Source of the DNA: Devosia aquimaris
GTDB taxonomy: Bacteria; Pseudomonadota; Alphaproteobacteria; Rhizobiales; Devosiaceae
Direction: 5' to 3'
Length of the DNA: 64,000 bases
NCBI RefSeq assembly: GCF_020169335.1
Contig: NZ_JAIEZN010000002.1
Span: 744,001-808,000, forward strand
Shown one piece after another: positions 1 through 9,723 of this stretch (within the stretch, counting starts at the first letter, position 1; every line of letters begins with the position of its first letter). A program made the position numbers and the translations under genes. A model generated the notes under the pieces. It had not been told where the DNA came from. It made no database searches and worked only from the letters and a program-made list of their open reading frames with translations.

Positions 1-282
1 CGCATGTTGCTGGCCAATGGCGTGACCAATCTGCGCGACCAGATCGAGACGGTGTCGGATGCCTTTGGCCGTGCCTATGTGCAGGAAACCGATGCCATCT
101 GGATCATTTCTGAGGGCGTGGTGGCGCGCGATGTGGCCGAAGGCGCCATGGTGCTGCTGCCGGTCGACACCAGCGAGACCCTCGGGCCCGTCGGGTTCAC
201 CACCCGCGGCGAAGTGGCGTCGGAATTCCCAGCAACCCTTTTGATGGACGTGGTGCGCGAGCAGGCCTCCAAGCTTCGATAG
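1..282 (+). CDS. pcaQ: LysR-family regulator, C-terminal part (PcaQ-like), truncated by window edge
   Basis: Only the last 93 or so residues are present; the frame is already open at base 1, so the start lies outside. The segment resembles the end of a LysR effector-binding domain: a beta-alpha stretch with DVAEGAMVLLPVDTSE, then PVGFTTRGEV, the pattern seen at the end of PcaQ, which activates protocatechuate (pca) genes in rhizobia. The gene ends 14 bases before the convergent AraC gene. The neighbourhood (pobA, vanAB, hydroxycinnamate genes) makes a protocatechuate regulator very plausible, and pca structural genes are expected to the left. Family membership is fairly secure; the PcaQ assignment is inferred from context and this short tail. 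Confidence 0.65.
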   Translation, partial: RMLLANGVTNLRDQIETVSDAFGRAYVQETDAIWIISEGVVARDVAEGAMVLLPVDTSETLGPVGFTTRGEVASEFPATLLMDVVREQASKLR

Positions 283-296
283 AGCCAGAGCGGGCG

Positions 297-1112
297 CTAG
301 CGACGGAAGGCGCTGGGCGGGGCGCCCAGCATGCGGGTGACAAAGCGCGTAAAATAAGCCGGGTCCTCATAGCCCAGCTCGCTGCCGATCTGCTTGATGG
401 AGAGGCTCGAAAAGGCCAGCATGCGCCGGGCTTCAAGTCCGATGCGCCGCTCGATCAGCCCCAGGGCTGTGGTTCCGGCGACGCGCCGGCAGATTCGGTT
501 GAGGTGGGTGGGGCTGACGCCGAGCGCTCCGGCATAATCGCTGATGCGCCGTGTCTCGCGGAAACGCTCCTCGACCAGATCGCGAAACCGTTGCGCCATG
601 CCAAAGCCGGGGTCCGGCATCACGCCGTCCTCCTCGCCCCGCCGGCTGCGGTGGATCTCGATGACGAGCAGCGTGAGCAGGGCCCGCATAGCCGCGTCGT
701 GGCCCGAGCCGGCATGCCGCGCCTCGTCCACCAGGTTTTTCGCTGCGGCACAGAGCCGTCGCGTCTGCTGGGTCACCACCATGGCCGGCGGCACCTGCAG
801 GTCAGCGGTCCGGATATCCTGTTGCATCAGGGTCAGCACCGTCCCCTCGACGTCCTCGCTGAAGGTGAAGCCATGCACGGTCTGCGCCGGAACGACCACC
901 ACCATGGACGGCGCCAAGCCATGGTCGATTCCGTCCAGCGTCACCGCCCCGCTGCCGCGCGTCAGCACCAGCACCTGGAAGAATTGCTCGTGCCGGTGCG
1001 GGGCTATGCGATAGCCATGCGGCCGGCTCCGCGACTGGATGCTCTCCCAATGGAGCCAGTCGGTGCTGCTGTCCTGTTCGCCATAAAGGCCGTAGATCGG
1101 GATCCCATCCAT
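297..1112 (-). CDS. pobR: AraC-family regulator of pobA (PobR-like)
   Basis: A regulator of about 271 residues with an N-terminal cupin-like sensor (HRHEQFFQVL, then a GxGxVTLDG segment) and a C-terminal pair of AraC helix-turn-helix motifs, the second containing IKQIGSELGYEDPAYFTRFV. PobR proteins of this type sense 4-hydroxybenzoate and activate pobA, which starts divergently at 1197. The frame stays open far upstream, so the start is uncertain: ATG codons ending at 1112, 1148 and 1172 are possible and none has a clear Shine-Dalgarno. I chose 1112 because PobR homologues begin a few residues before an IPxYxLYGE motif (here IPIYGLYGE) and because it leaves about 84 bases for divergent promoters. 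Confidence 0.85.
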   Translation of the reverse strand: MDGIPIYGLYGEQDSSTDWLHWESIQSRSRPHGYRIAPHRHEQFFQVLVLTRGSGAVTLDGIDHGLAPSMVVVVPAQTVHGFTFSEDVEGTVLTLMQQDIRTADLQVPPAMVVTQQTRRLCAAAKNLVDEARHAGSGHDAAMRALLTLLVIEIHRSRRGEEDGVMPDPGFGMAQRFRDLVEERFRETRRISDYAGALGVSPTHLNRICRRVAGTTALGLIERRIGLEARRMLAFSSLSIKQIGSELGYEDPAYFTRFVTRMLGAPPSAFRR

Positions 1113-1178
1113 GTTCCAATAGTGCAAGCGATTGCCTCGCCTGTCCATTCTCAGACGGCCGTTCATCCGCATGCTTGA

Positions 1179-2351
<1,173 letters not shown>

Positions 2352-2355
2352 GGCG

Positions 2356-2380
2356 CCGGCGCCGGCCAGACCGGCGCCGG
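2356..2380. terminator. GC-rich hairpin between convergent pobA and MetE-like gene
   Basis: A perfect 10-bp stem, CCGGCGCCGG / CCGGCGCCGG, with a CCAGA loop, lies in the 39-base gap between two convergent stop codons. No T-tract follows on either strand, so intrinsic termination is likely but not certain. Confidence 0.55.
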
Positions 2381-2390
2381 GTTGGGGCGG

Positions 2391-3512
2391 CTAGACGCCG
2401 CCCCAGATGGCTTCGGCGGTCTTGACCACCAGGTCGAGCTTGCGGCGCTGATCGTCCATGGTGATGGAATTGCCCTCTTCGGTGGAGGCAAAGCCGCACT
2501 GCGGCGCGATGCCGAGCTGGTCGATATCGGCGAACTGGGCGGCCGCCTCGAACTTGCGTTTGAGGTCGTCGAGATCTTCCAGTTCCGCCGTCTTGGTGGT
2601 GATGAAGCCGGGCAGCACGCGCTTCTTGCCCTTGGGCAGCAGGCGCAGCGGCTCCAACCCGCCGGCGCGCTCGGAATCATATTCCATGAAGTAGATGTCG
2701 ACATCGGTCTGGTTGAACACGGCGTCGGCCGCCGGGTCATAGGCGCCATCGGCCACCCAGGTGGATTTGAAATTGCCCCGGCACATATGCATGCCGATCA
2801 GCATGTCGTCCGGCCGGTCGACGATGGCGTCGTGCATCATCTTCGCATAGCGGCTGATCAACCAGTCCGGATCCTCACCCTTGGCCTGGCGCTCGGCGCG
2901 GATCTTGGGATCGCACAGATAGGCAAAAAAGATGTCGTCCATCTGTAGATAGCGGCAGCCGGCATCATAGAACGCCGAGACCGCCGCCTTGTAGGTGGCG
3001 GTGATGTCAGCGAAATATTCCTCGGCGTCGTCGCGATAGGCGGCATGCCCGATATCGTCTTGCGCGATGCGGAAGTGGATGGCGCTGGGACCGGGGATCG
3101 AGATCTTGGGCGTCACCGTGCTGTTGGCAGCAACGAACTTGAAGTGTTCCAGCATCGGATGGTCAGCCGGGAAGCCCAGCTTGCCGGTGATCACCGGGAC
3201 GTCGGCCTTGGTGGCCACACCATGGAACTGGATGCCGCCGGCGGCCCGATGCTCGATCTCAAGCCCATCCAGCATGCCCATGAAGTCGAAATGCCACCAG
3301 GCGCGGCGGAACTCGCCATCGGTCACCGCCTTGAGGCCGGCCTCCTCCTGCATGCGGATGACGTCACGGATCGCAGCGTCTTCTATCTCCTTGAGCGCTT
3401 CGGCAGACAGCGTCTTGTCGGTGAAATGCGCGCGGCGCGCAGCATGCACGGCACTCGGTCTCAGGAAGCTGCCGACGACGTCGGCGTGATAGGGCGGCTT
3501 GGCAACGGCCAT
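2391..3512 (-). CDS. MetE-like (cobalamin-independent methionine synthase C-terminal type) methyltransferase
   Basis: A single-domain protein of 373 residues of the UROD/MetE superfamily, like the short catalytic-half MetE homologues. The thiol-activating zinc ligands appear conserved: His and Cys in MHMCRGN (about 238-240), Glu in FMEYDS (about 275) and Cys in PQCGFAS (about 337). Family members move a methyl group from methyltetrahydrofolate to homocysteine or another thiol. The frame opens further upstream, but an AGGAGGAG site just before 3512 fixes this start. It is divergent from vanA across 121 bases, and the shared promoter region carries a TGTATACA palindrome. A role in handling one-carbon units from vanillate demethylation is inferred only from position. 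Confidence 0.8.
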   Translation of the reverse strand: MAVAKPPYHADVVGSFLRPSAVHAARRAHFTDKTLSAEALKEIEDAAIRDVIRMQEEAGLKAVTDGEFRRAWWHFDFMGMLDGLEIEHRAAGGIQFHGVATKADVPVITGKLGFPADHPMLEHFKFVAANSTVTPKISIPGPSAIHFRIAQDDIGHAAYRDDAEEYFADITATYKAAVSAFYDAGCRYLQMDDIFFAYLCDPKIRAERQAKGEDPDWLISRYAKMMHDAIVDRPDDMLIGMHMCRGNFKSTWVADGAYDPAADAVFNQTDVDIYFMEYDSERAGGLEPLRLLPKGKKRVLPGFITTKTAELEDLDDLKRKFEAAAQFADIDQLGIAPQCGFASTEEGNSITMDDQRRKLDLVVKTAEAIWGGV

Positions 3513-3584
3513 GAGTCTCTCCTCCTTTTGGGTGCAAGGGTGATCGCGCGATCTCGCCGGGCTGGCAATGACATTCTTGCAAAA

Positions 3585-3592
3585 TGTATACA
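3585..3592. promoter_or_regulatory. TGTATACA palindrome between MetE-like gene and vanA (candidate VanR operator)
   Basis: The perfect 8-bp palindrome TGTATACA lies about 40 bases before vanA and about 70 before the divergent methyltransferase gene. FCD-type GntR repressors often bind short A/T-centred palindromes of this shape, and the GntR gene vanR directly follows vanA. A second identical octamer occurs at 3882-3889 inside vanA. Confidence 0.45.
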
Positions 3593-3633
3593 ACCGGTGT
3601 TCAATAAGGCATCTCGGGGAGGAGATGACAGAT

Positions 3634-4680
3634 ATGGACGAGCCACGTTTTCCGCTGAACGCCTGGTATGCTGCGGCCTGGGACGTCGAAATCAAGCGCG
3701 CGCTGCTGCCGCGCACCATCTGCAACAAGCCTGTCGTTCTCTACAGAAAGCTGGATGGAAGCGCCGTTGCACTGGCCGATGCCTGCTGGCACCGGCTGCT
3801 GCCGCTGTCGATGGGCGAGCTGCACGAGGACAATGTCATCTGCGGCTACCACGGCCTGGAATTCGATGACTCCGGCCGATGTGTATACATGCCATCGCAA
3901 GACACCATTAACCCCTCGGCCTGTGTGCGAGCCTATCCCCTGGTTGAGCGGCATCGCTTCATCTGGGTCTGGATGGGCGATCCGGCCCTGGCCGACCCGG
4001 CACTGGTCCCCGATCTGCACTGGAACGACGACCCCGCCTGGGCCGCCGACGGCAAATACATCCATGCCCAATGCGACTACCGGCTCGTGATCGACAATCT
4101 GATGGATTTGACGCACGAGACCTATGTGCATGGCTCTTCGATCGGCAATCGCGCCGTCGCCGAGGCGCCCTTTGAGGCGACACATACCGACAATACCGCC
4201 ACCATCACGCGCTGGATGCGCGACATCGACGCGCCGCCCTTCTGGCGCGGACAGCTCGGCAAGCCGGGCAATGTCGACCGCTGGCAGATCATCAATTTCC
4301 AGGCGCCGGCCACCATCGCCATCGATGTGGGCGTCGCGCCCACCGGCACCGGCGCGCCCGAGGGGGATCGCAGCCAGGGTGTCAACGGCTTCGTGCTCAA
4401 CACCATGACGCCCGAAACCGACAAGACCTGTCACTACTTCTGGGCCTTCGCCCGCAACTACAAGATCGATGAACAGGCGCGCACCCACACTCTGCGCGAG
4501 GGGGTCTCGTCGATCTTCCGGGAAGACGAGCGCATCTTGGAGGCCCAGCAGAAGGCCATCAACGCCAATCCCGACCACGTCATCTACAATCTCAACATCG
4601 ACGCTGGCTCCATGTGGGCGCGGCGCCTGATCGACCGGATGATTGCGGACGAGACCAGCCTGCGCCAGGCGGCCGAGTGA
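3634..4680 (+). CDS. vanA: vanillate O-demethylase oxygenase subunit (VanA)
   Basis: Rieske non-haem iron oxygenase that, with VanB, oxidatively removes the methyl group of vanillate to give protocatechuate and formaldehyde. The Rieske ligands are CxH at about residue 51 (CWH) and CxxH at about 70 (CGYH). The mononuclear-iron segment DNLMDLTHETYVH, at about 154-167, supplies Asp and two His. The length of 348 residues is normal. The frame is open upstream; GGGGAGGAG at 3616-3624 is well spaced for the ATG at 3634 and too close for the ATG at 3625, so 3634 is preferred. The stop overlaps the start of vanR (ATGA). Confidence 0.92.
   Translation: MDEPRFPLNAWYAAAWDVEIKRALLPRTICNKPVVLYRKLDGSAVALADACWHRLLPLSMGELHEDNVICGYHGLEFDDSGRCVYMPSQDTINPSACVRAYPLVERHRFIWVWMGDPALADPALVPDLHWNDDPAWAADGKYIHAQCDYRLVIDNLMDLTHETYVHGSSIGNRAVAEAPFEATHTDNTATITRWMRDIDAPPFWRGQLGKPGNVDRWQIINFQAPATIAIDVGVAPTGTGAPEGDRSQGVNGFVLNTMTPETDKTCHYFWAFARNYKIDEQARTHTLREGVSSIFREDERILEAQQKAINANPDHVIYNLNIDAGSMWARRLIDRMIADETSLRQAAE
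3882..3889. promoter_or_regulatory. Second TGTATACA octamer inside vanA
   Basis: An exact repeat of the intergenic TGTATACA palindrome lies 297 bases downstream of the first, within the vanA coding sequence (Arg-Cys-Val-Tyr-Met region). It could be an auxiliary operator allowing looping, or coincidence. Confidence 0.3.
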
Positions 4681-5411
4681 TGGAAAAATCCGACCGCGCC
4701 CAGCAGTCCCAACGGGCCCTGATGGGGGTGCGCGACCTGATCGTCTCCGGCGAGATCCGGGCCGGCTCGCGCCTGTCCGAGGTCGCGCTGGCCGAAAAAC
4801 TGGGCATTTCGCGCACGCCGCTGCGGGCCGCGCTGGCCCGGCTGGGGCAGGAGGGGCTGGTCGATACCATTCCTTCGGGCGGCTATGCCGTGCGTCGCTT
4901 TACCCGCGAGGATGTGATCGACGCCATCGAGCTGCGCGGCGTGCTGGAAGGCACGGCGCTGCGGCTGGCTGCCGAGCGCGGCGTGGCCCCGGCCCGTATG
5001 GGCGATCTGCACCGCCTGCTGGTCGAGCTGGATACCACCCTGCGCGGCACGGTGGAGGTGATGGATTTCGACCGCTATGTCGACCTCAATGCGGCGTTCC
5101 ACGAACGCCTCTGGGGGCTGGCGAGCCAGACCATAAGGCGCGAGATCGAGCGGGTGACCAGCCTGCCGTTCGCCTCACCGAGCGCCTTTCTCGACAAGCA
5201 GGCCGATGTGCCGGCCTTCCGCCGTTCGCTCTATGGCGCCCAGGCGCAGCATCGCGCCATGGTCAATGCCATCGAGATGCGCGAGGGCGCCCGCGCTGAA
5301 TCGCTGGCCCGCGAACATGCCCGCCTGGCGCGGCAAAACCTTGAACACGTGCTCGACGAGGATCGCAGCCTGATCCGCCGGGTGCCGGCTCTGTCGCTGG
5401 TGATGGGCTAG
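4680..5411 (+). CDS. vanR: GntR-family (FCD) transcriptional regulator, likely vanillate repressor
   Basis: 243 residues: an N-terminal winged helix (SEVALAEKLGISRTPLRAAL, about 35-55) and an all-helical FCD effector domain with DLNAAFHERLW, whose Asp and His usually bind a metal or ligand. The ATG overlaps the vanA stop, so the genes are translationally coupled. An upstream in-frame extension into vanA is not needed. The position between vanA and vanB strongly suggests a vanillate-responsive repressor of the van genes, and the TGTATACA palindrome before vanA is a candidate binding site. The exact effector is inferred. Confidence 0.87.
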   Translation: MEKSDRAQQSQRALMGVRDLIVSGEIRAGSRLSEVALAEKLGISRTPLRAALARLGQEGLVDTIPSGGYAVRRFTREDVIDAIELRGVLEGTALRLAAERGVAPARMGDLHRLLVELDTTLRGTVEVMDFDRYVDLNAAFHERLWGLASQTIRREIERVTSLPFASPSAFLDKQADVPAFRRSLYGAQAQHRAMVNAIEMREGARAESLAREHARLARQNLEHVLDEDRSLIRRVPALSLVMG

Positions 5412-5567
5412 TCCCCGCAAGAGCCACGTAACAACAGGCGCTGGTGCACCCACCCGCTTGCGGATTGGGATCAAGGCGGGGTGCCGCCGGGCAAACCGGC
5501 TGCTCCGGCCCGTCCCCGAGGAGGAAGGGGAGGCACAAAGGCGCGTCACCATTGGGAGGAAAACCAC

Positions 5568-6548
5568 ATGCGCAATCGTATCGAATGGCGCGATGCCCGG
5601 GTCGCCGAAATCCGGACGCTCGCCGAGGACGTCCGCTATTTGGCGTTTGACGTCGAAGGGGCGGTGCCCCGCTTCGAGCCCGGCTCGCACAGCAATTTCC
5701 GGGTCGAGATCGACGGCGAGGCGGCGATCCGCACCTATACCGTGCTGCCCGCGCCGCAGGGCCAGATTGCCGTGGGGGTCAAGCTGCATCCCCAGAGCCG
5801 CGGCGGCTCGCGCTTCATGTGGTCGCTCGAGACCGGCCAGTCGCTGCGGCTCACGGTTCCCGAGAACCGTTTTGAGCTCAATTGGCGCGCCGGCCATTAT
5901 CTGTTGTTGGCCGGCGGCATCGGCATTACCCCGATCTATGGCATGGCGCGGGCGCTGGCGGCGCGGGGCGCTTCGCTGCGCCTGGTCTATGCCGCGCGCT
6001 CGCGTCCGCTCATGGCCTTTGCCGATGAACTGACAGCGCTGCTCGGCGATCGGCTCAGCCTGCGCGACAATGCCCAGGGCGAGCATATCGACCTGGCGGC
6101 CGAGTTCGCGGCCCTGCCAGCGGAGGCAGAATGCTATCTCTGCGGCCCCATCGGCATGCTCGAAGCGGCCAAGGCCGCCTGGGCTGCGGCCGGCCGACCG
6201 GCCAGCCGCCTGCGCTATGAAGTGTTCGGCGACAGTGGTCTGTTCCCCGAAAAGACCTTCACCGTCGAGGTGCTCAATCGCGATATTGCCGTAGCCGTAC
6301 GGCCCGACCAGACCATGCTGGAGGCCCTGATCGGTGCGGGTGTGGATATGATCTATGATTGCCAGCGCGGAGAATGCGGGCTCTGTGCCGTGCGTGTGCT
6401 GGATCGCAGCGCGGCCATCGACCATCGCGACGTCTTCCTCAGCCAGGCCGAAAAGGCCGAGAACAGCCATATGTGCGCCTGTGTTTCGCGGCTGGCCGAG
6501 GGGCGGGCGGTGATCGACATTGGTTATCGCGGCGCGGCGTCCAGCTAG
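5568..6548 (+). CDS. vanB: vanillate O-demethylase reductase subunit (VanB)
   Basis: 326-residue reductase that passes electrons from NAD(P)H through FMN and a plant-type 2Fe-2S cluster to VanA. An N-terminal flavin domain with RTYTV is followed by a nucleotide site GGIGITPIYGM at about 115-125 and a C-terminal ferredoxin domain with Cys at about 265, 270 and 273 (CQRGECGLC) and a fourth near 303. GGGAGGA at about 5554-5560 fixes the ATG at 5568. It is separated from vanR by 156 bases, so it may have its own promoter or be expressed by read-through. VanA and VanB are split by vanR rather than adjacent. Confidence 0.93.
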   Translation: MRNRIEWRDARVAEIRTLAEDVRYLAFDVEGAVPRFEPGSHSNFRVEIDGEAAIRTYTVLPAPQGQIAVGVKLHPQSRGGSRFMWSLETGQSLRLTVPENRFELNWRAGHYLLLAGGIGITPIYGMARALAARGASLRLVYAARSRPLMAFADELTALLGDRLSLRDNAQGEHIDLAAEFAALPAEAECYLCGPIGMLEAAKAAWAAAGRPASRLRYEVFGDSGLFPEKTFTVEVLNRDIAVAVRPDQTMLEALIGAGVDMIYDCQRGECGLCAVRVLDRSAAIDHRDVFLSQAEKAENSHMCACVSRLAEGRAVIDIGYRGAASS

Positions 6549-6550
6549 CC

Positions 6551-6571
6551 TGCACAATCCTCTCTTGTGCA
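6551..6571. repeat. Inverted repeat TGCACAA-N7-TTGTGCA upstream of fcs
   Basis: Perfect 7-bp arms separated by seven bases lie immediately after the vanB stop and just before the larger palindrome at 6574. It could be a weak terminator stem for vanB (no T-tract) or a second operator. Confidence 0.4.
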
Positions 6572-6573
6572 AC

Positions 6574-6598
6574 ATATAGTTATAGTACATAACTATAT
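6574..6598. promoter_or_regulatory. 25-bp palindrome, probable MarR operator of the hydroxycinnamate operon
   Basis: Perfect 10-bp arms ATATAGTTAT and ATAACTATAT flank the 5-base spacer AGTAC, ending 18 bases before the fcs start codon. The core GTTAT-N5-ATAAC matches the site in front of the MarR gene (12183-12199). Hydroxycinnamate operons are commonly repressed by MarR proteins released by the CoA thioester, so repression of fcs by the downstream MarR gene is likely. Confidence 0.65.
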
Positions 6599-6615
6599 TC
6601 GTGAGGGAGGAACTC

Positions 6616-8475
6616 ATGACCAATCTGACCACGCCTGTCCGCCCCGTGCGGCTGGGCAATATGGCTGCGAGCGCAGAGCGCCGCGCTGACGGCAGCACCA
6701 TCATCAGCTCGGTGGAAACGCTCGGGCCCTATCCGCGCTCGATTGTCGATGCGCTCAAGCAGTGGGCCGACAAGACGCCCGATGCCGTGCTGATTGCCGA
6801 CCGCGACGGCGCCGGCTGGCGCGAGCTGAGCTTCGCCCAGGTGCGCGACGCCATCCCGCCGCTGGCGCAGTTTCTGCTCGATGCTGGATTGAGTGCCGAG
6901 CGCCCGCTGATGATCCTGTCGGGCAATGAGGTCGAGCACTTCCTGCTCGGCATGGCCGCCATCTGGGTCGGCATTCCCTATGCCCCCATTTCCCCGGCCT
7001 ATTCGCTGGTCTCCACCGATTTCGGCAAGCTCCGGCATATCGCCGGCCTGCTGACCCCGGGCATGGTCTATGCCAGCGATGGTACGCGCTTCGCCCCGGC
7101 CATCAACGCCGTTTTCAGTGCCGACACGCCGCTCATCGTGCGCAGCAATCCGCCTGAGGGGCGCAACGCCCATGTGTTTGCCGATTTGCTGAACACGCCG
7201 GTCACCCAGGCCGTGGCGGCCGCCCATGCGGCGATCACGCCCGACACCGTGGCCAAGGTGCTGTTCACCTCCGGCTCCACCGGCCTGCCCAAGGGCGTCA
7301 TCACCACCAATCGCATGATGGCCTGCAACCAGGAAATGATCCGCACTGCCCTGGCCTTTCTGGCCGACGAGCCGCCGGTGCTGCTCGACTGGATGCCCTG
7401 GAACCATGTTGCCGGCGGCAGCCACAACACCGGCATCGCCATCTACAATGGCGGCAGCTTCTATATCGACGATGGCCAGCCGACCCCGGCGCGCATCGGT
7501 CGCACGCTGGAAAATCTCAAGACGGTGCAGCCCACCTTCTTTACCAATGTGCCCAAGGCCTATGAGTTCCTTGTCGCCGCCTTTGACGAGCATCCCGAGG
7601 CGCGGCGCAACCTGTTTGCCCGGCTCAAGCTGCTGCAATACGCCGGCGCCGGCCTGTCCCAGCATGTGTTCGACGGGCTCGACGCCGCCGCGCGGCAGGA
7701 GACGGGCCAGCATGTGATGATCATCACCGGCTATGGTTCGACCGAAACTGCGCCCTTTGCCTTCACCACCACCTGGGTGGTTTCCCAGGCTGGCCACATC
7801 GGCCTGCCGGCCGCTGGCATGAGCGTCAAGCTGGCGCCCAATGGCGACAAGACCGAACTGCGCCTCAAGGGCCCCAATGTCACGCCCGGCTATTGGCGCG
7901 ACGCCGACAAGACGGCCGAGGCCTTTGACGAGGAAGGCTTCTATCGGATCGGCGACGCGGTTCGCTTCGCCGATGCCGAGGACCTCGGCAAAGGCCTGGT
8001 GTTTGACGGGCGCGTCACTGAGGACTTCAAGCTCTCGACCGGCACCTGGGTCAACTTTGCCGCGGTCCGCGCTGCCGTCATCGGCGCCTGCGCGCCGCTG
8101 ATCCGCGACGTGGTGCTGACCGGGCTCGATCTCAACTACATCGGTGCCATGATCTTTCCCGACCTTGAGGCCTGCGCGCGTCATGCCGGTTTGCCGGCAG
8201 GCACCGATGCTGAAACCATCGTCGCCCATCCGGCCGTGCGGCAGAAATTTGTCGACAGCCTTGCCGCCCTGGCGGCAAAATCCACCGGTAGCTCCAACCA
8301 TGTCGCCCGCGCGTTGCTGATGGCCGAACTGCCCGACATCGACAAGGGCGAGATCACCGACAAGGGCTCGATCAACCAGCGCGCCGTGCGCACCCACCGG
8401 GCTGACCTAGTGGCGGCACTGCATGCCGACCACCCCGGCCCCGACATCATTGTCTGTCCACAAAAAGGCACCTGA
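6616..8475 (+). CDS. fcs: feruloyl-CoA / hydroxycinnamoyl-CoA synthetase
   Basis: 619-residue ATP-dependent acyl-CoA ligase of the ANL superfamily that would activate ferulate or p-coumarate to the CoA thioester. The adenylation loop FTSGSTGLPKG is at about 217-227, and GYGSTETAP is the second core motif. The N-terminal run with IISSVETLGPYPRS and the WMPWNHVAGG segment are typical of feruloyl-CoA synthases. A GTG at 6601 is in frame, but GGGAGG at 6605-6610 points to the ATG at 6616. It is the first gene of a tight five-gene operon, behind a 25-bp palindrome. Confidence 0.9.
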   Translation: MTNLTTPVRPVRLGNMAASAERRADGSTIISSVETLGPYPRSIVDALKQWADKTPDAVLIADRDGAGWRELSFAQVRDAIPPLAQFLLDAGLSAERPLMILSGNEVEHFLLGMAAIWVGIPYAPISPAYSLVSTDFGKLRHIAGLLTPGMVYASDGTRFAPAINAVFSADTPLIVRSNPPEGRNAHVFADLLNTPVTQAVAAAHAAITPDTVAKVLFTSGSTGLPKGVITTNRMMACNQEMIRTALAFLADEPPVLLDWMPWNHVAGGSHNTGIAIYNGGSFYIDDGQPTPARIGRTLENLKTVQPTFFTNVPKAYEFLVAAFDEHPEARRNLFARLKLLQYAGAGLSQHVFDGLDAAARQETGQHVMIITGYGSTETAPFAFTTTWVVSQAGHIGLPAAGMSVKLAPNGDKTELRLKGPNVTPGYWRDADKTAEAFDEEGFYRIGDAVRFADAEDLGKGLVFDGRVTEDFKLSTGTWVNFAAVRAAVIGACAPLIRDVVLTGLDLNYIGAMIFPDLEACARHAGLPAGTDAETIVAHPAVRQKFVDSLAALAAKSTGSSNHVARALLMAELPDIDKGEITDKGSINQRAVRTHRADLVAALHADHPGPDIIVCPQKGT

Positions 8476-8478
8476 CCC

Positions 8479-9723
8479 ATGAGCAAAGGCCTTCGCCTCA
8501 CCTTCGATGACGCCTGGTTGCTCGGCGGCGCCCGCACGCCCTTCATCGACTATCGCGGCGCCTTCGCCGAGATTTCCCCGATCGACCTGGGCATCAAGGC
8601 GGCCCGCGCCGCCATTGCACGTACGGGCGTCAAGGCCGCCGATATCGGCCACACCATAGCGGGCTCCATGGCTCAGGCGTCGTTTGATGCCTATGTCACC
8701 CCACGCCATATCGGGCTCTATGCCGGCGCCCCGGTCGAGGCCCCGGCCCATCTGGTGCAGCGCATCTGCGGCACCGGGCTGGAGGTCATCGCTCAGGCCG
8801 CCGATTCTGTTTCGCTCGGTCGTGTCGATCTGACCCTGGCCGCCGGCTGCGAAAGCATGAGCCGCAATCCGATTGCCGCCTACACGCATCGCAATGGCTT
8901 CACTATGGGCAAGGTGGAATTCAAGGACTTCCTGTGGGAGGCGCTCTACGATCCCGCCGGCTGTGTCAACATGGGCGACACCGCCGAGAACCTGGCCAAG
9001 CAGTACAACATCGGGCGTGAACGCGTGGACCGCTTTGCCGAGCGCAGCTTCAACCGCGCCATCGCCGCACGCGACGCCGGTACCCTGGCCGAAGAGATCG
9101 TACCCGTCACCAGCGAGAGCTTTACCATCGAGGGCATCGATACGCGCAGCCTCAAGCTGCCGCGCGGCGTCGAGAGCGTCGACACCGACAGCCATATCCG
9201 CGCCTCGTCCTACGAGGTGCTGTCCAGGCTGCGCCCGGCTTTTGGCGGCGTGCAGACCGGCGGCAATTCCTCGGCCATCGTCGATGGCGCCGGCGCCGTG
9301 CTGGTGGCCTCATCGGCCTATGCCAGGGCCAATGGCCACGGGCCGCTGGCGCGCATTCTGGCCAGCGCGGCCATTGGTGTGCCGCCGCAAATCATGGGCA
9401 TCGGCCCGGCGCCCGCCATCCGCGCGGTGCTCGAAGCCGCCGGCCTGCGCCTCGACCAGATCGACCGCATCGAGATCAACGAGGCCTTCGGCGCCCAGAT
9501 CCTGGCCTGCGTCGATGAACTGGGGCTGGACGAAGACAAGCTCAACGTCAATGGCGGCGCCATTGCCATTGGCCATCCGCTGGGCGTTACCGGCATTCGC
9601 CTGGGCCTGACGCTGGCGCTCGAACTCAAGCGTTCGGGCAGCCGCTATGGCATAGCCTCGGCCTGTATCGGCGGCGGGCAGGGCATTGCTCTACTGATCG
9701 AAAACCCCGAGGCCGCAGCATGA
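8479..9723 (+). CDS. thiolase (probable beta-ketoacyl-CoA thiolase of hydroxycinnamate degradation)
   Basis: 414 residues of the thiolase family. The nucleophilic Cys is in RICGTG (about residue 97), the His in GHPLG (about 366) and the second Cys in ACIGGG (about 396), so it should be active. It would cleave the beta-ketoacyl-CoA of the side chain to acetyl-CoA plus aroyl-CoA (vanilloyl- or 4-hydroxybenzoyl-CoA). It starts three bases after fcs and overlaps the next gene by four bases (ATGA). The family is certain; the substrate is inferred from the operon. Confidence 0.87.
   Translation: MSKGLRLTFDDAWLLGGARTPFIDYRGAFAEISPIDLGIKAARAAIARTGVKAADIGHTIAGSMAQASFDAYVTPRHIGLYAGAPVEAPAHLVQRICGTGLEVIAQAADSVSLGRVDLTLAAGCESMSRNPIAAYTHRNGFTMGKVEFKDFLWEALYDPAGCVNMGDTAENLAKQYNIGRERVDRFAERSFNRAIAARDAGTLAEEIVPVTSESFTIEGIDTRSLKLPRGVESVDTDSHIRASSYEVLSRLRPAFGGVQTGGNSSAIVDGAGAVLVASSAYARANGHGPLARILASAAIGVPPQIMGIGPAPAIRAVLEAAGLRLDQIDRIEINEAFGAQILACVDELGLDEDKLNVNGGAIAIGHPLGVTGIRLGLTLALELKRSGSRYGIASACIGGGQGIALLIENPEAAA

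Noticed and set aside
6580..8397. 605-codon minus-strand frame opposite fcs
   Set aside because: Shadow of the CoA ligase, Gly/His/Asp-rich composition, no domain.
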